The translations under genes and the position numbers were made by a program. From positions 1-12,318 of the forward strand of contig MWAX01000124.1 of assembly GCA_002068775.1 (NCBI GenBank): a stretch of DNA of 12,318 nucleotides, given 5' to 3'. The DNA comes from Actinobacteria bacterium ADurb.Bin346. GTDB lineage: Bacteria > Actinomycetota > Humimicrobiia > Humimicrobiales > Humimicrobiaceae. Under the pieces are notes generated by a model that did no database searches, was not told the origin of the DNA, and worked only from the letters and a program-made list of their open reading frames with translations. Shown one piece after another: positions 1-8,500 of the stretch. How positions within the stretch are numbered: position 1 is the stretch's first letter; each line of letters starts with the position of its first letter.

Positions 1-189
1 AATTGTTATACCTCTTTCCTGCTCCTGTATCATCCAGTCCATGACAGCAGCGCCATCATCGACCTCACCTATTTTGTAGGTCTTGCCCGTATAATACAAT
101 ATACGCTCGGTCGTTGTGGTTTTACCGGCATCTATGTGTGCAGCTATTCCAATATTTCTGATTTTTTCCAATGCTACTTCTCTTGCCAT
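1..189 (-). CDS. fusA: Elongation factor G, N-terminal fragment (window edge)
   Basis: Translational GTPase that drives ribosome translocation and, with RRF, ribosome recycling in the cytoplasm. Only the first 63 residues are in the window; the gene continues past the left edge. They read as the start of the EF-G G domain: the protein opens MAREVALEKIRNIGIAAHID, the G1 P-loop AHIDAGKTT spans residues 17-25, and the switch I signature RGITI is at 59-63 right at the edge. The ATG at 187-189 is preceded by an AAAGG Shine-Dalgarno about 7 nt upstream. It is third in the rpsL-rpsG-fusA (str) operon, after a 136-base gap from rpsG that holds an AU-rich stem-loop. The usual next gene, tuf, would lie outside the window. 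Identification is secure; whether this is the main EF-G or a second paralogue rests on its position in the str operon, which favours the main copy. Confidence 0.97.
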   Translation of the reverse strand, partial: MAREVALEKIRNIGIAAHIDAGKTTTTERILYYTGKTYKIGEVDDGAAVMDWMIQEQERGITI

Positions 190-260
190 AACAATTACCT
201 TTTTGCCCTTAAACTTCTATAAAAGACAAAACTATACCTTTACAATAAAATGTTTTTTTT

Positions 261-293
261 AAAAAATTAATTATTTATAACTGCAATAATTAA
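261..293 (-). terminator. AU-only stem-loop with U-run in the rpsG-fusA gap
   Basis: On the transcribed strand a perfect 9-bp inverted repeat (TTAATTATT / AATAATTAA, plus positions 285-293 and 267-275) encloses a 9-nt loop and is followed directly by six T's (plus 261-266). This is the shape of an intrinsic terminator or attenuator, but the stem has no GC pair, so it would be weak. It could lower read-through into fusA, or be a chance product of AT-rich DNA. Confidence 0.3.
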
Positions 294-325
294 AATAGCT
301 TTTTTGGGGCTTTTTTCTGCAGCTA

Positions 326-796
326 TTACCATCTGTAATGAGCAAAAGCTCTATTTGCTTCTGCCATTTTGTGTAAGTCTTCTCTCTTTTTTACGCTATT
401 GCCTGTATTGCTTGCACCATCAAGTATTTCATTTGCAAGTCTTTCTGACATGGTTTTTTCACGTCTTTTTCTGGCAAAACCAATGATCCATCTTAGAGCG
501 AGAGTATTAGCTCTTTCAGGAGTGACTTCGACTGGGACCTGATAGTTTGCGCCTCCGACTCTTCTTGACTTTACTTCAAGAAACGGCCGGACATTATCAA
601 GACATTTATCCAGAATGCTTATAGGGTTTTCTCTGGTCTTGTCGCCAAGAATTTCCAGGCTGCCATATATTATTCTTTCCGCAGTGCTTTTTTTACCTCT
701 CCATAAAATCTTGTTTATGAGCTGTGTAACTACCTCATTCTTATAGATAGGATCGGGTCCATTTCTTTTTTTAGAAGGATTACCTCTTCTTGCCAT
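326..796 (-). CDS. rpsG: 30S ribosomal protein S7
   Basis: Primary binding protein of the 16S rRNA 3' major domain; it nucleates assembly of the 30S head and lies near the E site. The 156-residue product matches the usual length in Gram-positive bacteria and ends in the typical AEANRAFAHYRW, without the C-terminal extension found in E. coli K strains. Conserved S7 stretches are visible: GKKSTAERIIY (34-44), VKSRRVGGANYQVPVEV (75-91, an rRNA-binding hairpin region) and VKKREDLHKMAEAN (135-148). The ATG is supported by an AAGGAG Shine-Dalgarno 7 nt upstream. It lies 35 bases downstream of rpsL and ahead of fusA, the standard str operon order. In E. coli S7 represses this operon by binding the rpsL-rpsG spacer; here that spacer is short, and no comparable structure is evident to me. 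Confidence 0.98.
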   Translation of the reverse strand: MARRGNPSKKRNGPDPIYKNEVVTQLINKILWRGKKSTAERIIYGSLEILGDKTRENPISILDKCLDNVRPFLEVKSRRVGGANYQVPVEVTPERANTLALRWIIGFARKRREKTMSERLANEILDGASNTGNSVKKREDLHKMAEANRAFAHYRW

Positions 797-831
797 TCAT
801 AACTCCTTAGCAATTTTAAAACTGTTCATCA

Positions 832-1203
832 TTATTTGGGTTTTTTTGCTCCATACCTGGATCTTCCAGATTTCCTGTTTTCTACTCCGCCGGTATCAAG
901 TGTGCCCCTGACTACTTTGTACCTTACACCAGGCAGATCCTTTACCCTTCCGCCTCTTACAAGAACTATGGAGTGTTCCTGAAGGTTATGGCCAATGCCT
1001 GGAATGTAAGCGGTGACTTCGGTCCCATGTGTAAGCCTTACTCTTGCAACTTTACGCAGTGCCGAATTCGGTTTCTTGGGCGTTGTTGTATATACTCTTA
1101 CACAGACCCCTCTTTTTAAAGGATTTTCCTGCAATGCAGGCGTTTTCTTTTTCTTTGCTATCGTACGTCTTCCTTTTCTTACAAGCTGATTTATTGTAGG
1201 CAT
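832..1203 (-). CDS. rpsL: 30S ribosomal protein S12
   Basis: Decoding-centre ribosomal protein that monitors codon-anticodon pairing in the 30S A site. The product is 123 residues with the start placed at the ATG at 1201-1203 (MPTINQLVRKGR), the usual S12 N-terminus. An in-frame TTG at 1230 would add nine residues but has no Shine-Dalgarno, whereas an AAGG sits 6 nt before the ATG. The two loops where streptomycin-resistance changes map are wild type: TTTPKKPNSALRK (39-51, with Lys43) and RGGRVKDLPGVRY (83-95, with Lys88). Asp89 is the residue methylthiolated by RimO in other bacteria. It is the first gene of the str operon, about 100 nt below a predicted promoter located just after rpoC. Streptomycin sensitivity at this locus is an inference from those residues. 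Confidence 0.98.
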   Translation of the reverse strand: MPTINQLVRKGRRTIAKKKKTPALQENPLKRGVCVRVYTTTPKKPNSALRKVARVRLTHGTEVTAYIPGIGHNLQEHSIVLVRGGRVKDLPGVRYKVVRGTLDTGGVENRKSGRSRYGAKKPK

Positions 1204-1258
1204 AAACGACCTTACCTTTTTACCTTTCAATTAAAATAAATAATATTAATAATTAAAA

Positions 1259-1276
1259 TTGATTCTTAACAATCAA
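1259..1276 (-). other. Small stem-loop in the rpsL leader
   Basis: On the transcribed strand TTGATT, loop GTTAAG, AATCAA gives a perfect 6-bp stem, followed by TTTTAATT. It lies between the predicted str promoter and rpsL, about 55 bases before the start codon. It may be a leader structure or a weak attenuator; an 18-base imperfect palindrome in AT-rich DNA may also arise by chance. Confidence 0.3.
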
Positions 1277-1313
1277 GCTTAAAATTGCAGCCTCTATTAA
1301 GACACGAACAGAA

Positions 1314-1342
1314 AGATTACCACTAGCAAGTTAAAATGTCAA
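1314..1342 (-). promoter_or_regulatory. Predicted sigma70-type promoter of the str operon (rpsL-rpsG-fusA)
   Basis: On the minus strand a perfect -35 box TTGACA (plus 1337-1342), a 17-base spacer and a -10 box TAATCT (plus 1314-1319, three of six consensus bases) preceded by an extended-10 TGG (plus 1320-1322). Transcription should start near 1307, giving an rpsL leader of about 100 nt. Its position right after the rpoC stop suggests that the str genes have their own promoter, possibly in addition to read-through from rpoBC. Confidence 0.6.
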
Positions 1343-1371
1343 ATAGAAAAATATCAAAAATTCAAGATATA

Positions 1372-4300
1372 TTAAATATTTAACTCAAGATCCTGCTTCT
1401 CATCATCCTGTGTTTCATTGAAAATCCCGATTTCCTCAGGCTCCTCTTCCTGGTACCCGGGGTAGGAAAGCTCTATATTCCTGTATCTTCCCATTCCGGT
1501 GCCTGCAGGAATTGATTTTCCGATTATTACATTTTCTTTCAAGCCTATAAGACCATCGACTTTATTTTCCAGCGAAGCATCTGTCAGCACCTTTGTAGTT
1601 TCCTGGAAAGATGCTGCAGCAAGAAAACTGTCTGTTGCAAGTGAGGCTTTTGTTATTCCCATTAGATTCTGCTTGGCAGTAGCGGGCTCTTTTCCGCTTG
1701 CTAAAAGCTTTTTGTTTTCTTTTTCAAAAATAAGCCTGTCAACAAGCTGTCCGGGCAAAAACTGGCTGTCGCCTGAGTCTATGATCGTGACTTTCTTCAG
1801 CATCTGGCGGACAATTATCTCAATGTGTTTGTCATTGATATCAACGCCCTGTGATTTATAAACATCCTGGACCTGCTTTACAAGATATTGCTCACATGCT
1901 TTTATGCCGTTTATTTTTAAAATGTCATGCGGATTCCGGACACCTTCAGTTAGCTGGTCACCTGTGTTTACCATTGAGCCGTTATCAACCCTGATTTTTA
2001 TCCTTATTGGGATCGGGTATGTCTTTTCCATACCGGATTCATCATTTTTAATTGTTATATTCCTGACCTTGGGATCGACATCTTCAATTATTGCCCTGCC
2101 GCTCAACTCTGAAATAATAGCATGTTCTTTTGGCCTTCTGGCTTCAAAAAGCTCGACCACCCTCGGGAGGCCACTGGTAATATCAATACCTTCAAAAGTC
2201 TTTTCATGCTTGTGGACATGTGCTTTTCTCTTTGCTGTAAAGATAATTTTTGCAAACACCTGTCCTTCTTCAACAATTATGCATTTATTGACCTGCAGGA
2301 CCTCTCCTTTGGGGAATATGACATCAACAACATCGCCATTTTCCATCTTTACCTGGAACGTGACTCTGCCATTAATATGCTCTATATTGACTTCTATTGT
2401 TTCGTCGGTCTCTTTTTCAGTAAAGTCCTCTTTTTTGAGACCAAGCTGGTCAAGAAGTTCCTTTTTTAAGAGAAGCTTTCCGGTTACAGGCGCCTTGACT
2501 GATCTCTGTATAACTGTCGATGCCACACCACCGGTATGGAATGTGCGCATTGTAAGCTGCGTTCCGGGCTCGCCAATTGACTGGGCAGCAATAATACCTA
2601 CTGATTCGCCAATAGCAATAAGCCTTCCCGTTGCCAGGTCCCTGCCATAACACTGTTGACAAACACCAAACTCCGACTCACATGTAAGCGGCGAGCGGAC
2701 TTTTACGCTTTCAATATTTGCATGTATCAGGTTATGGATCTCCTTTTCTGTTATTTCTTCCCCCGCATTCAGGAGCACTTTGCGCGTTTTTGTATTTATG
2801 ACATTATCGGCACAAATCCTTCCAATAAGGTTTAGGTTTGGCTCGCCTTCAAGAGTAAGGACATACAGTGAAATGCCTTCCTCCGTGCCGCAATCTGCTA
2901 TCCTTACTATTGTGTCCTGTGAAACATCAACAAGCCTCCTGGTAAGATAGCCCGAATCGGCAGTTCTCAATGCTGTGTCTGCAAGGCCCTGCCTTGCGCC
3001 ATGAGTTGATATAAAGTATTCAAGTACTGTCAGGCCTTCACGGAAGTTGGACTTTATTGGCCTGTCCATAATATCGCCGCGTGCATTTGCAACAAGACCC
3101 CTCATTCCGGCAAGCTGCCTTAGCTGTTTGATGTTTCCACGGGCACCCGAAGTTGCCATCATATATACAGAATTGAATTTATCAAAATTTTTCTCCATCG
3201 CATCAGCAACGTCCTCTGATGCTTTTGACCAGACCTGTATTACTCTCTGATGTTTTTCATTCTCGCTTAAAAAACCATCTCTGAAATAGCTTTCTATCTC
3301 GTCAATTTTTCTCTCTGCTTTTTCAAGTATTTCTTTTTTCTTCTGTGGTACCTCTATATCTTCTATTCCAACTGTCAAGCCTGATGCAGTTGCATATTTG
3401 AATCCTGTTTCCTTTATATTATCAAGAATAGTTGAAACCTCAGATGTGGGATATTTATTAATACAATCTGAAATTATAGATATGAGGGTCTTTTTATTGA
3501 TTTCTTTGTTTACAAACCCGTAATCATCAGGCAGCGCCATGTTAAATATTATCCTGCCTGCAGTTGTCTGGATGACCTTCTTGTTTATCCTGACTTTTAT
3601 CACATTATGAAGCGTGATCAGCCCATAATTATAATCTATCAGTGCATCATCCGGAGTATGGTAATATCTTTCTTTTGTTTTACCGGAGTCTCTTTCAGAC
3701 GTCAGATAGTAGAGCCCGAGCACCATATCCTGGGATGGTATTGTTACAGGCTGGCCGCTTGCCGGTGAAAGTATATTGTTTGATGAAAGCATCAGCACGA
3801 GCGCTTCAGCTTTGGCTTCATTTGAAAGCGGTACATGCACAGCCATCTGGTCACCGTCAAAGTCGGCGTTAAATGGCGGGCAGACAAGGGGATGTATCTG
3901 AATAGCCTTTCCTTCTACAAGTATCGGCAGAAATGCCTGTATGCCCAGCCTGTGCAGGGTAGGCGCACGGTTTAATAAAACAGGATGGTTTCTTATCACT
4001 TCTTCGAGCAAGTCCCATACCTCATCGCTGCCCCTGTCGACCATTGTTTTTGCGCTTTTAATATTCTGGGCAAAACCCTGCTCCACCAGCTCCTTCATTA
4101 CAAAAGGTTTAAATAACTCAAGTGCAATTGTTTTTGGAAGCCCGCACTGGTAAAGCTTAAGTTTAGGGTTTACAACAATGACTGAACGGCCCGAATAGTC
4201 AACACGCTTGCCAAGCAGATTCTGCCTGAAACGCCCCTGCTTGCCTTTAAGCATGTCAGACAGTGACTTAAGCGGCCTGTTTCCTGCGCCAAGCACCGCT

Positions 4301-5526
4301 CTGCCTCTCCGTCCATTATCAAATAATGAATCAACTGCTTCCTGGAGCATCCTTTTTTCATTGTTTATTATTATTTCAGGAGCGCTAAGCTCAAGAAGTT
4401 TCTTTAACCTGTTGTTACGGTTAATCACTCTTCTGTAAAGGTCATTTAAATCTGAAGTTGCAAATCTGCCCCCGTCAAGCTGCACCATCGGACGAAGGTC
4501 CGGAGGTATAACAGGAAGGACATCAACAATCATATATTCGGGCTTATTTGCAGAGCCCTGAAAAACTGACAGTATTTTAAGCCTCTTTATTGCCCTGCTT
4601 CTCTTCTGGCCCTTGGAGTCCTTTATTGTTTCCTTTAATTCTGCAACTTCCTTTTCAACATCAATATTTTTTAAAAGCTCTTTTACAGCTTCAGCGCCCA
4701 TCCCGCCATTGAAGTAATCCTTGTAGACTTCCTTCATTTTCTTGAAAAGGGACTCGTCTGAAACAAGCATTTTTTCTTCAAGATTAAGGAAGAATGTATG
4801 CGCCCTTTTTATCATATCGATTTCTTCCTCGAATATTTCTTTTTCTTCAACAATAAGCTTTTCTGCCTCTTTAATGATTTTTGCAATTTTTGCTTCAAGA
4901 TCTTTTTCTGAATTTATTTCTTCATCTTCGATTGCTTCAATTTCTTTTAATTCATCGCCGTCTTTATATCGCTTCAGAAGGTCTTCCTTATTTTCAGAAA
5001 TATCTGCCAGCCTTATTTCATGAAGCTCAACAGCTCTTTCAGCGGCTTCATCAGTCAGCTTCTTTATCTTTTCCCTGTCGTTTTTTATGGCTTCCCTGTT
5101 GACATGAGTGATTATATAAGAGTCAAAATAAAGGACTTTTTCAAGGTCGCGCGGGCTTATATCAAGAACATAGCCCATCCTTGACGGCACCCCTTTAAAA
5201 AACCAGATATGCGAAACAGGCGCAGCCAGGCTTATGTGGCCCATCTTTTCCCTTCTCACGTTTGAGCGCGTGACTTCAACACCGCAGCGCTCACAAATTA
5301 TGCCTTTGAACCTGACTCTCTTATATTTTCCGCAGTGGCATTCCCAGTCTTTCGTGGGACCGAATATTCTCTCGCAGAAAAGACCGTCTTTTTCGGGCTT
5401 TAATGTCCTGTAGTTTATCGTCTCCGGTTTTTTTACCTCACCATTCGACCATGACCTGATTTTTTCAGGTGATGCAAGTCCAATCCTTATTGCATCAAAA
5501 TTATTTACATCTATGTTAATTACCAT
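1372..5526 (-). CDS. rpoC: DNA-directed RNA polymerase subunit beta'
   Basis: Catalytic subunit of bacterial RNA polymerase; with RpoB it forms the cleft and active centre. It is 1384 residues, longer than Bacillus (about 1200) and close to actinobacterial length. The N-terminal zinc finger has Cys63, Cys65, Cys78 and Cys81. The Mg-binding motif NADFDGD is at 553-559 (Asp555, 557, 559). The second zinc site is Cys879, 949, 956 and 959. The bridge helix lies around 837-868 and the trigger loop starts near MRTFHTGG (993-1000), with no large proteobacterial insertion after it. Residues about 141-240 are a Glu/Lys-rich helical insert absent from Bacillus and placed like the actinobacterial beta' coiled-coil insert. 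The C-terminus is acidic (from about 1360). The start has a GGAGG Shine-Dalgarno 8 nt upstream. It follows rpoB by 28 bases and is surely co-transcribed with it. Confidence 0.99.
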   Translation of the reverse strand: MVINIDVNNFDAIRIGLASPEKIRSWSNGEVKKPETINYRTLKPEKDGLFCERIFGPTKDWECHCGKYKRVRFKGIICERCGVEVTRSNVRREKMGHISLAAPVSHIWFFKGVPSRMGYVLDISPRDLEKVLYFDSYIITHVNREAIKNDREKIKKLTDEAAERAVELHEIRLADISENKEDLLKRYKDGDELKEIEAIEDEEINSEKDLEAKIAKIIKEAEKLIVEEKEIFEEEIDMIKRAHTFFLNLEEKMLVSDESLFKKMKEVYKDYFNGGMGAEAVKELLKNIDVEKEVAELKETIKDSKGQKRSRAIKRLKILSVFQGSANKPEYMIVDVLPVIPPDLRPMVQLDGGRFATSDLNDLYRRVINRNNRLKKLLELSAPEIIINNEKRMLQEAVDSLFDNGRRGRAVLGAGNRPLKSLSDMLKGKQGRFRQNLLGKRVDYSGRSVIVVNPKLKLYQCGLPKTIALELFKPFVMKELVEQGFAQNIKSAKTMVDRGSDEVWDLLEEVIRNHPVLLNRAPTLHRLGIQAFLPILVEGKAIQIHPLVCPPFNADFDGDQMAVHVPLSNEAKAEALVLMLSSNNILSPASGQPVTIPSQDMVLGLYYLTSERDSGKTKERYYHTPDDALIDYNYGLITLHNVIKVRINKKVIQTTAGRIIFNMALPDDYGFVNKEINKKTLISIISDCINKYPTSEVSTILDNIKETGFKYATASGLTVGIEDIEVPQKKKEILEKAERKIDEIESYFRDGFLSENEKHQRVIQVWSKASEDVADAMEKNFDKFNSVYMMATSGARGNIKQLRQLAGMRGLVANARGDIMDRPIKSNFREGLTVLEYFISTHGARQGLADTALRTADSGYLTRRLVDVSQDTIVRIADCGTEEGISLYVLTLEGEPNLNLIGRICADNVINTKTRKVLLNAGEEITEKEIHNLIHANIESVKVRSPLTCESEFGVCQQCYGRDLATGRLIAIGESVGIIAAQSIGEPGTQLTMRTFHTGGVASTVIQRSVKAPVTGKLLLKKELLDQLGLKKEDFTEKETDETIEVNIEHINGRVTFQVKMENGDVVDVIFPKGEVLQVNKCIIVEEGQVFAKIIFTAKRKAHVHKHEKTFEGIDITSGLPRVVELFEARRPKEHAIISELSGRAIIEDVDPKVRNITIKNDESGMEKTYPIPIRIKIRVDNGSMVNTGDQLTEGVRNPHDILKINGIKACEQYLVKQVQDVYKSQGVDINDKHIEIIVRQMLKKVTIIDSGDSQFLPGQLVDRLIFEKENKKLLASGKEPATAKQNLMGITKASLATDSFLAAASFQETTKVLTDASLENKVDGLIGLKENVIIGKSIPAGTGMGRYRNIELSYPGYQEEEPEEIGIFNETQDDEKQDLELNI

Positions 5527-5554
5527 TTATAAAACCTCCGGATATATAAAATTT

Positions 5555-8500
5555 TTAAAGATCTTCTTTAATATTGATATCGCTTTTAAATGTGTTCTCA
5601 TCCTCAAGGTCTGGCTCACCTGCATAATAGTCCTCTTCTTCCTCTTCTTCTTCGACCTTTTCTTCCTCCTCAAAGAGTCCCTCAGCATCCTGGCCTATAA
5701 GATCTATGCCAAGCTCTTCAACTGTACGCATAAGTTCATCCTGGTCAGTGTCGACTTTGACTTCCTTGCCTTCTTCAGAAAGCACCTCCACGTCAAGGCC
5801 GAGGCTCTGCATCTCCTTAACAAGCACTTTAAACGATTCCGGAATTCCCGGTTTGTCAATATTTTCGCCTTTGACAATTGATTCATAGGTCTTGACTCTT
5901 CCAACCACATCATCAGATTTTATGGTAAGCATTTCCTGGAGAATATATGCCGCGCCATATGCCTCAAGCGCCCAGACTTCCATCTCGCCAAATCTCTGCC
6001 CGCCAAACTGAGCTTTTCCGCCTAATGGCTGCTGTGTCACGAGAGAGTACGGACCTGTGGACCTTGCATGTATTTTATCATCAACCAGATGCAGAAGTTT
6101 CATAACATAAATGTAGCCCACAGTAATACTGTCTGCTATCTTTTTACCGCTTAATCCGTCATACAGTACAGCTTTTCCGTTTTCCGGCAGTTTTGCTTTC
6201 TTTAATAACGCAACAATATCCTTCTCGGAAGCTGCGTCAAATATAGGGCAGGCACAGTGGATAGAGCCGTCTGTGCTTGCTGCTGCTTCCTTATTGTCCC
6301 ATCCGATTTTAGCAGCCCAGCCCAGGTGAGCCTCGAGGACCTGTCCCACATTCATACGGGATGGGACCCCGAGCGGGTTAAATATTATGTCTATGGGGGT
6401 GCCGTCTGCCATATATGGCATGTCCTCCTCAGGCAGGATAACTGAAATTATACCCTTGTTTCCATGCCTTCCTGCAAGTTTATCCCCAACCGATATCTTC
6501 CTCTTCTTTGCAATAAATACCCTGACAAGCTCATTTACTCCGGGCGGAAGATCGCTGCCTTCTTTTCTGGAAAAGAGCTGGACATCTATTACAATCCCTT
6601 CTTCGCCATGGGGCACTTTCAGTGAGCTGTCCCTGACTTCTCTTGCTTTCTCACCAAAAATAGCTCTGAGCAATTTTTCCTCAGCAGTGAGCTCCGTTTC
6701 ACCTTTGGGTGTTATTTTGCCAACAAGGACATCGCCTGGTTTTACATAAGCGCCTATTCTGATAATTCCTCTTTCATCAAGGTTTTTGAGCATTTCCTCG
6801 CCAATATTAGGGATATCCCGGGTTATCTCTTCCGGTCCGAGTTTTGTCTGCCTTGCTTCTATTTCCTGCTTTGAAATGTGTATTGAAGAAAGAACATCTT
6901 CTTTTACAAGCCTCTCTGAAATGATTATGGCATCTTCATAGTTGTATCCTTCCCAGGGCATAAATGCCACGAGAACATTTCTGCCAAGAGCAAGCTCTCC
7001 TGCATCCGTAGATGGTCCATCAGCTATTATGTCGCCCTTTTTAAGTTTCTGTCCCTCGTCCACCAGAGGTCTCTGATTTATGCATGTACCCTGGTTTGAT
7101 CTTTTAAACTTGTAAAGATTGTATTTTTTAGTCTTATTTGAATTATTGTATTTTACTACTACGCTATCGGCTGATACCCTGGTTACTGCACCATCATCTT
7201 CAGCAAGTATTATATGGCCGCTGTCACGGGCTATCTTTTTCTCCATCCCTGTCCCAACAAGCGGGGCCTCAGGGAATATAAGCGGCACTGCCTGCCTCTG
7301 CATATTGGAACCCATAAGCGCTCTGTTTGCATCATCATGCTCAAGGAATGGTATAAGTGAAGTCGCAGCGGAAAATATCTGTTTAGGTGAGACATCCATG
7401 TAATCAATCATGCCGGGCTCTGCTGCAATCACTTCACCGCCTGCAGTGCAGAGAATTTTCTTTTCAATGAAATTACCATTTTTATCGAAATTACCGGTTG
7501 CCTGTGCAATCACGTAATTTTCTTCCTTATCTGCTGAAAGATATTCAACTTCATTGGTAACTCTGCCGTTTCTGACTTTGATATATGGCGTTTCAATAAA
7601 ACCATAGTCATTGAGCTTTGCATATGTTGCAAGTGAGCCTATGAGCCCGATGTTCGGGCCTTCCGGAGTCTCAATCGGGCACATTCTTCCATAGTGCGAT
7701 GAATGAACATCCCTGACTTCAAAACCTGCTCTTTCCCTGGAAAGTCCGCCGGGGCCAAGCGCTGAAAGTCTTCTTTTATGGGTTATCTCAGCGAGTGGAT
7801 TTGTCTGGTCCAGGAACTGTGAAAGCTGACCGCTCCCGAAAAATTCCTTCAGTGACGCAACAAGTGGCCTTATATTTATAAGGGTTTTTGGAGTGATGGT
7901 CTCTGAATCCTGGGTGGTCATTCTTTCTTTTACGACTCTTTCGAGCCTTGCAAGGCCTATGCGCACCTGATTTTGTATAAGCTCGCCAATATTTTTAATT
8001 CTCCTGTTGCCAAAGTGGTCGATATCATCTATCTCGCCCACATTATTCATAAGCTGAGTTAAGTATTTGACTATCAGGAAAATATCTTTTGCATTGAGTA
8101 TCATCTGGCTGGAAGAATCTATGTTCATCTTTTTATTAATCTCTTCCAGCTTTGCAGATATACTATCGTCTATTACTTCATCAAGCTTCTGGTTTAATTT
8201 ATACCTGCCGACTTTGCCGAGGTCATATCTTTTTGGATCAAAAAATAGCGCATGTATGAGGTTTCGCGCACTGTCAATTGTAGGTGGCTCACCTGGACGC
8301 AGCTTTTTATATATTTCTATCAATGCTTCCTCTTCGGTTTCAGTGACATCCTTTTCAAGAGTGTTCTTGATGCAGCCCACCTTGTCAAATGGCCCAAAGA
8401 TGGAAAGCATGTTTTCATTATTTCCAAAACCAATGGATTTTAGAAAAATGGTGAGTAAAAATTTCCTTCTTCTGTCAATCCTCACATAGGCTATGTTCTT

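Noticed and set aside
195..250. Separate promoter for fusA
   Set aside because: The best match (TTGTAA, 17-18 bases, TTATAG/TATAGA) is poor and expected by chance in DNA this AT-rich.
1204..1230. Longer rpsL start at an in-frame TTG (adds nine residues)
   Set aside because: S12 proteins normally begin at MPTINQLV; the ATG has a Shine-Dalgarno and the TTG does not.
1343..1371. Terminator for rpoBC just after the rpoC stop (ATATC ... GATAT then T's)
   Set aside because: Only a 5-bp, mostly AU stem with a 10-base loop; too weak to call, and the region is uniformly AT-rich.
1904..2650. 248-codon open frame on the plus strand opposite rpoC
   Set aside because: It is antisense to the conserved C-terminal part of RpoC, has a Ser/Phe/Ile-rich composition typical of a reverse shadow, and shows no recognisable domain.
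5890..6200. Rifampicin- or streptomycin-resistance changes in rpoB/rpsL
   Set aside because: The residues at the classical resistance positions are wild type, and the two substitutions relative to E. coli in the RpoB region also occur in Bacillus.
8067..8489. 140-codon open frame on the plus strand opposite rpoB
   Set aside because: Shadow of the intact RpoB coding frame with no family resemblance.
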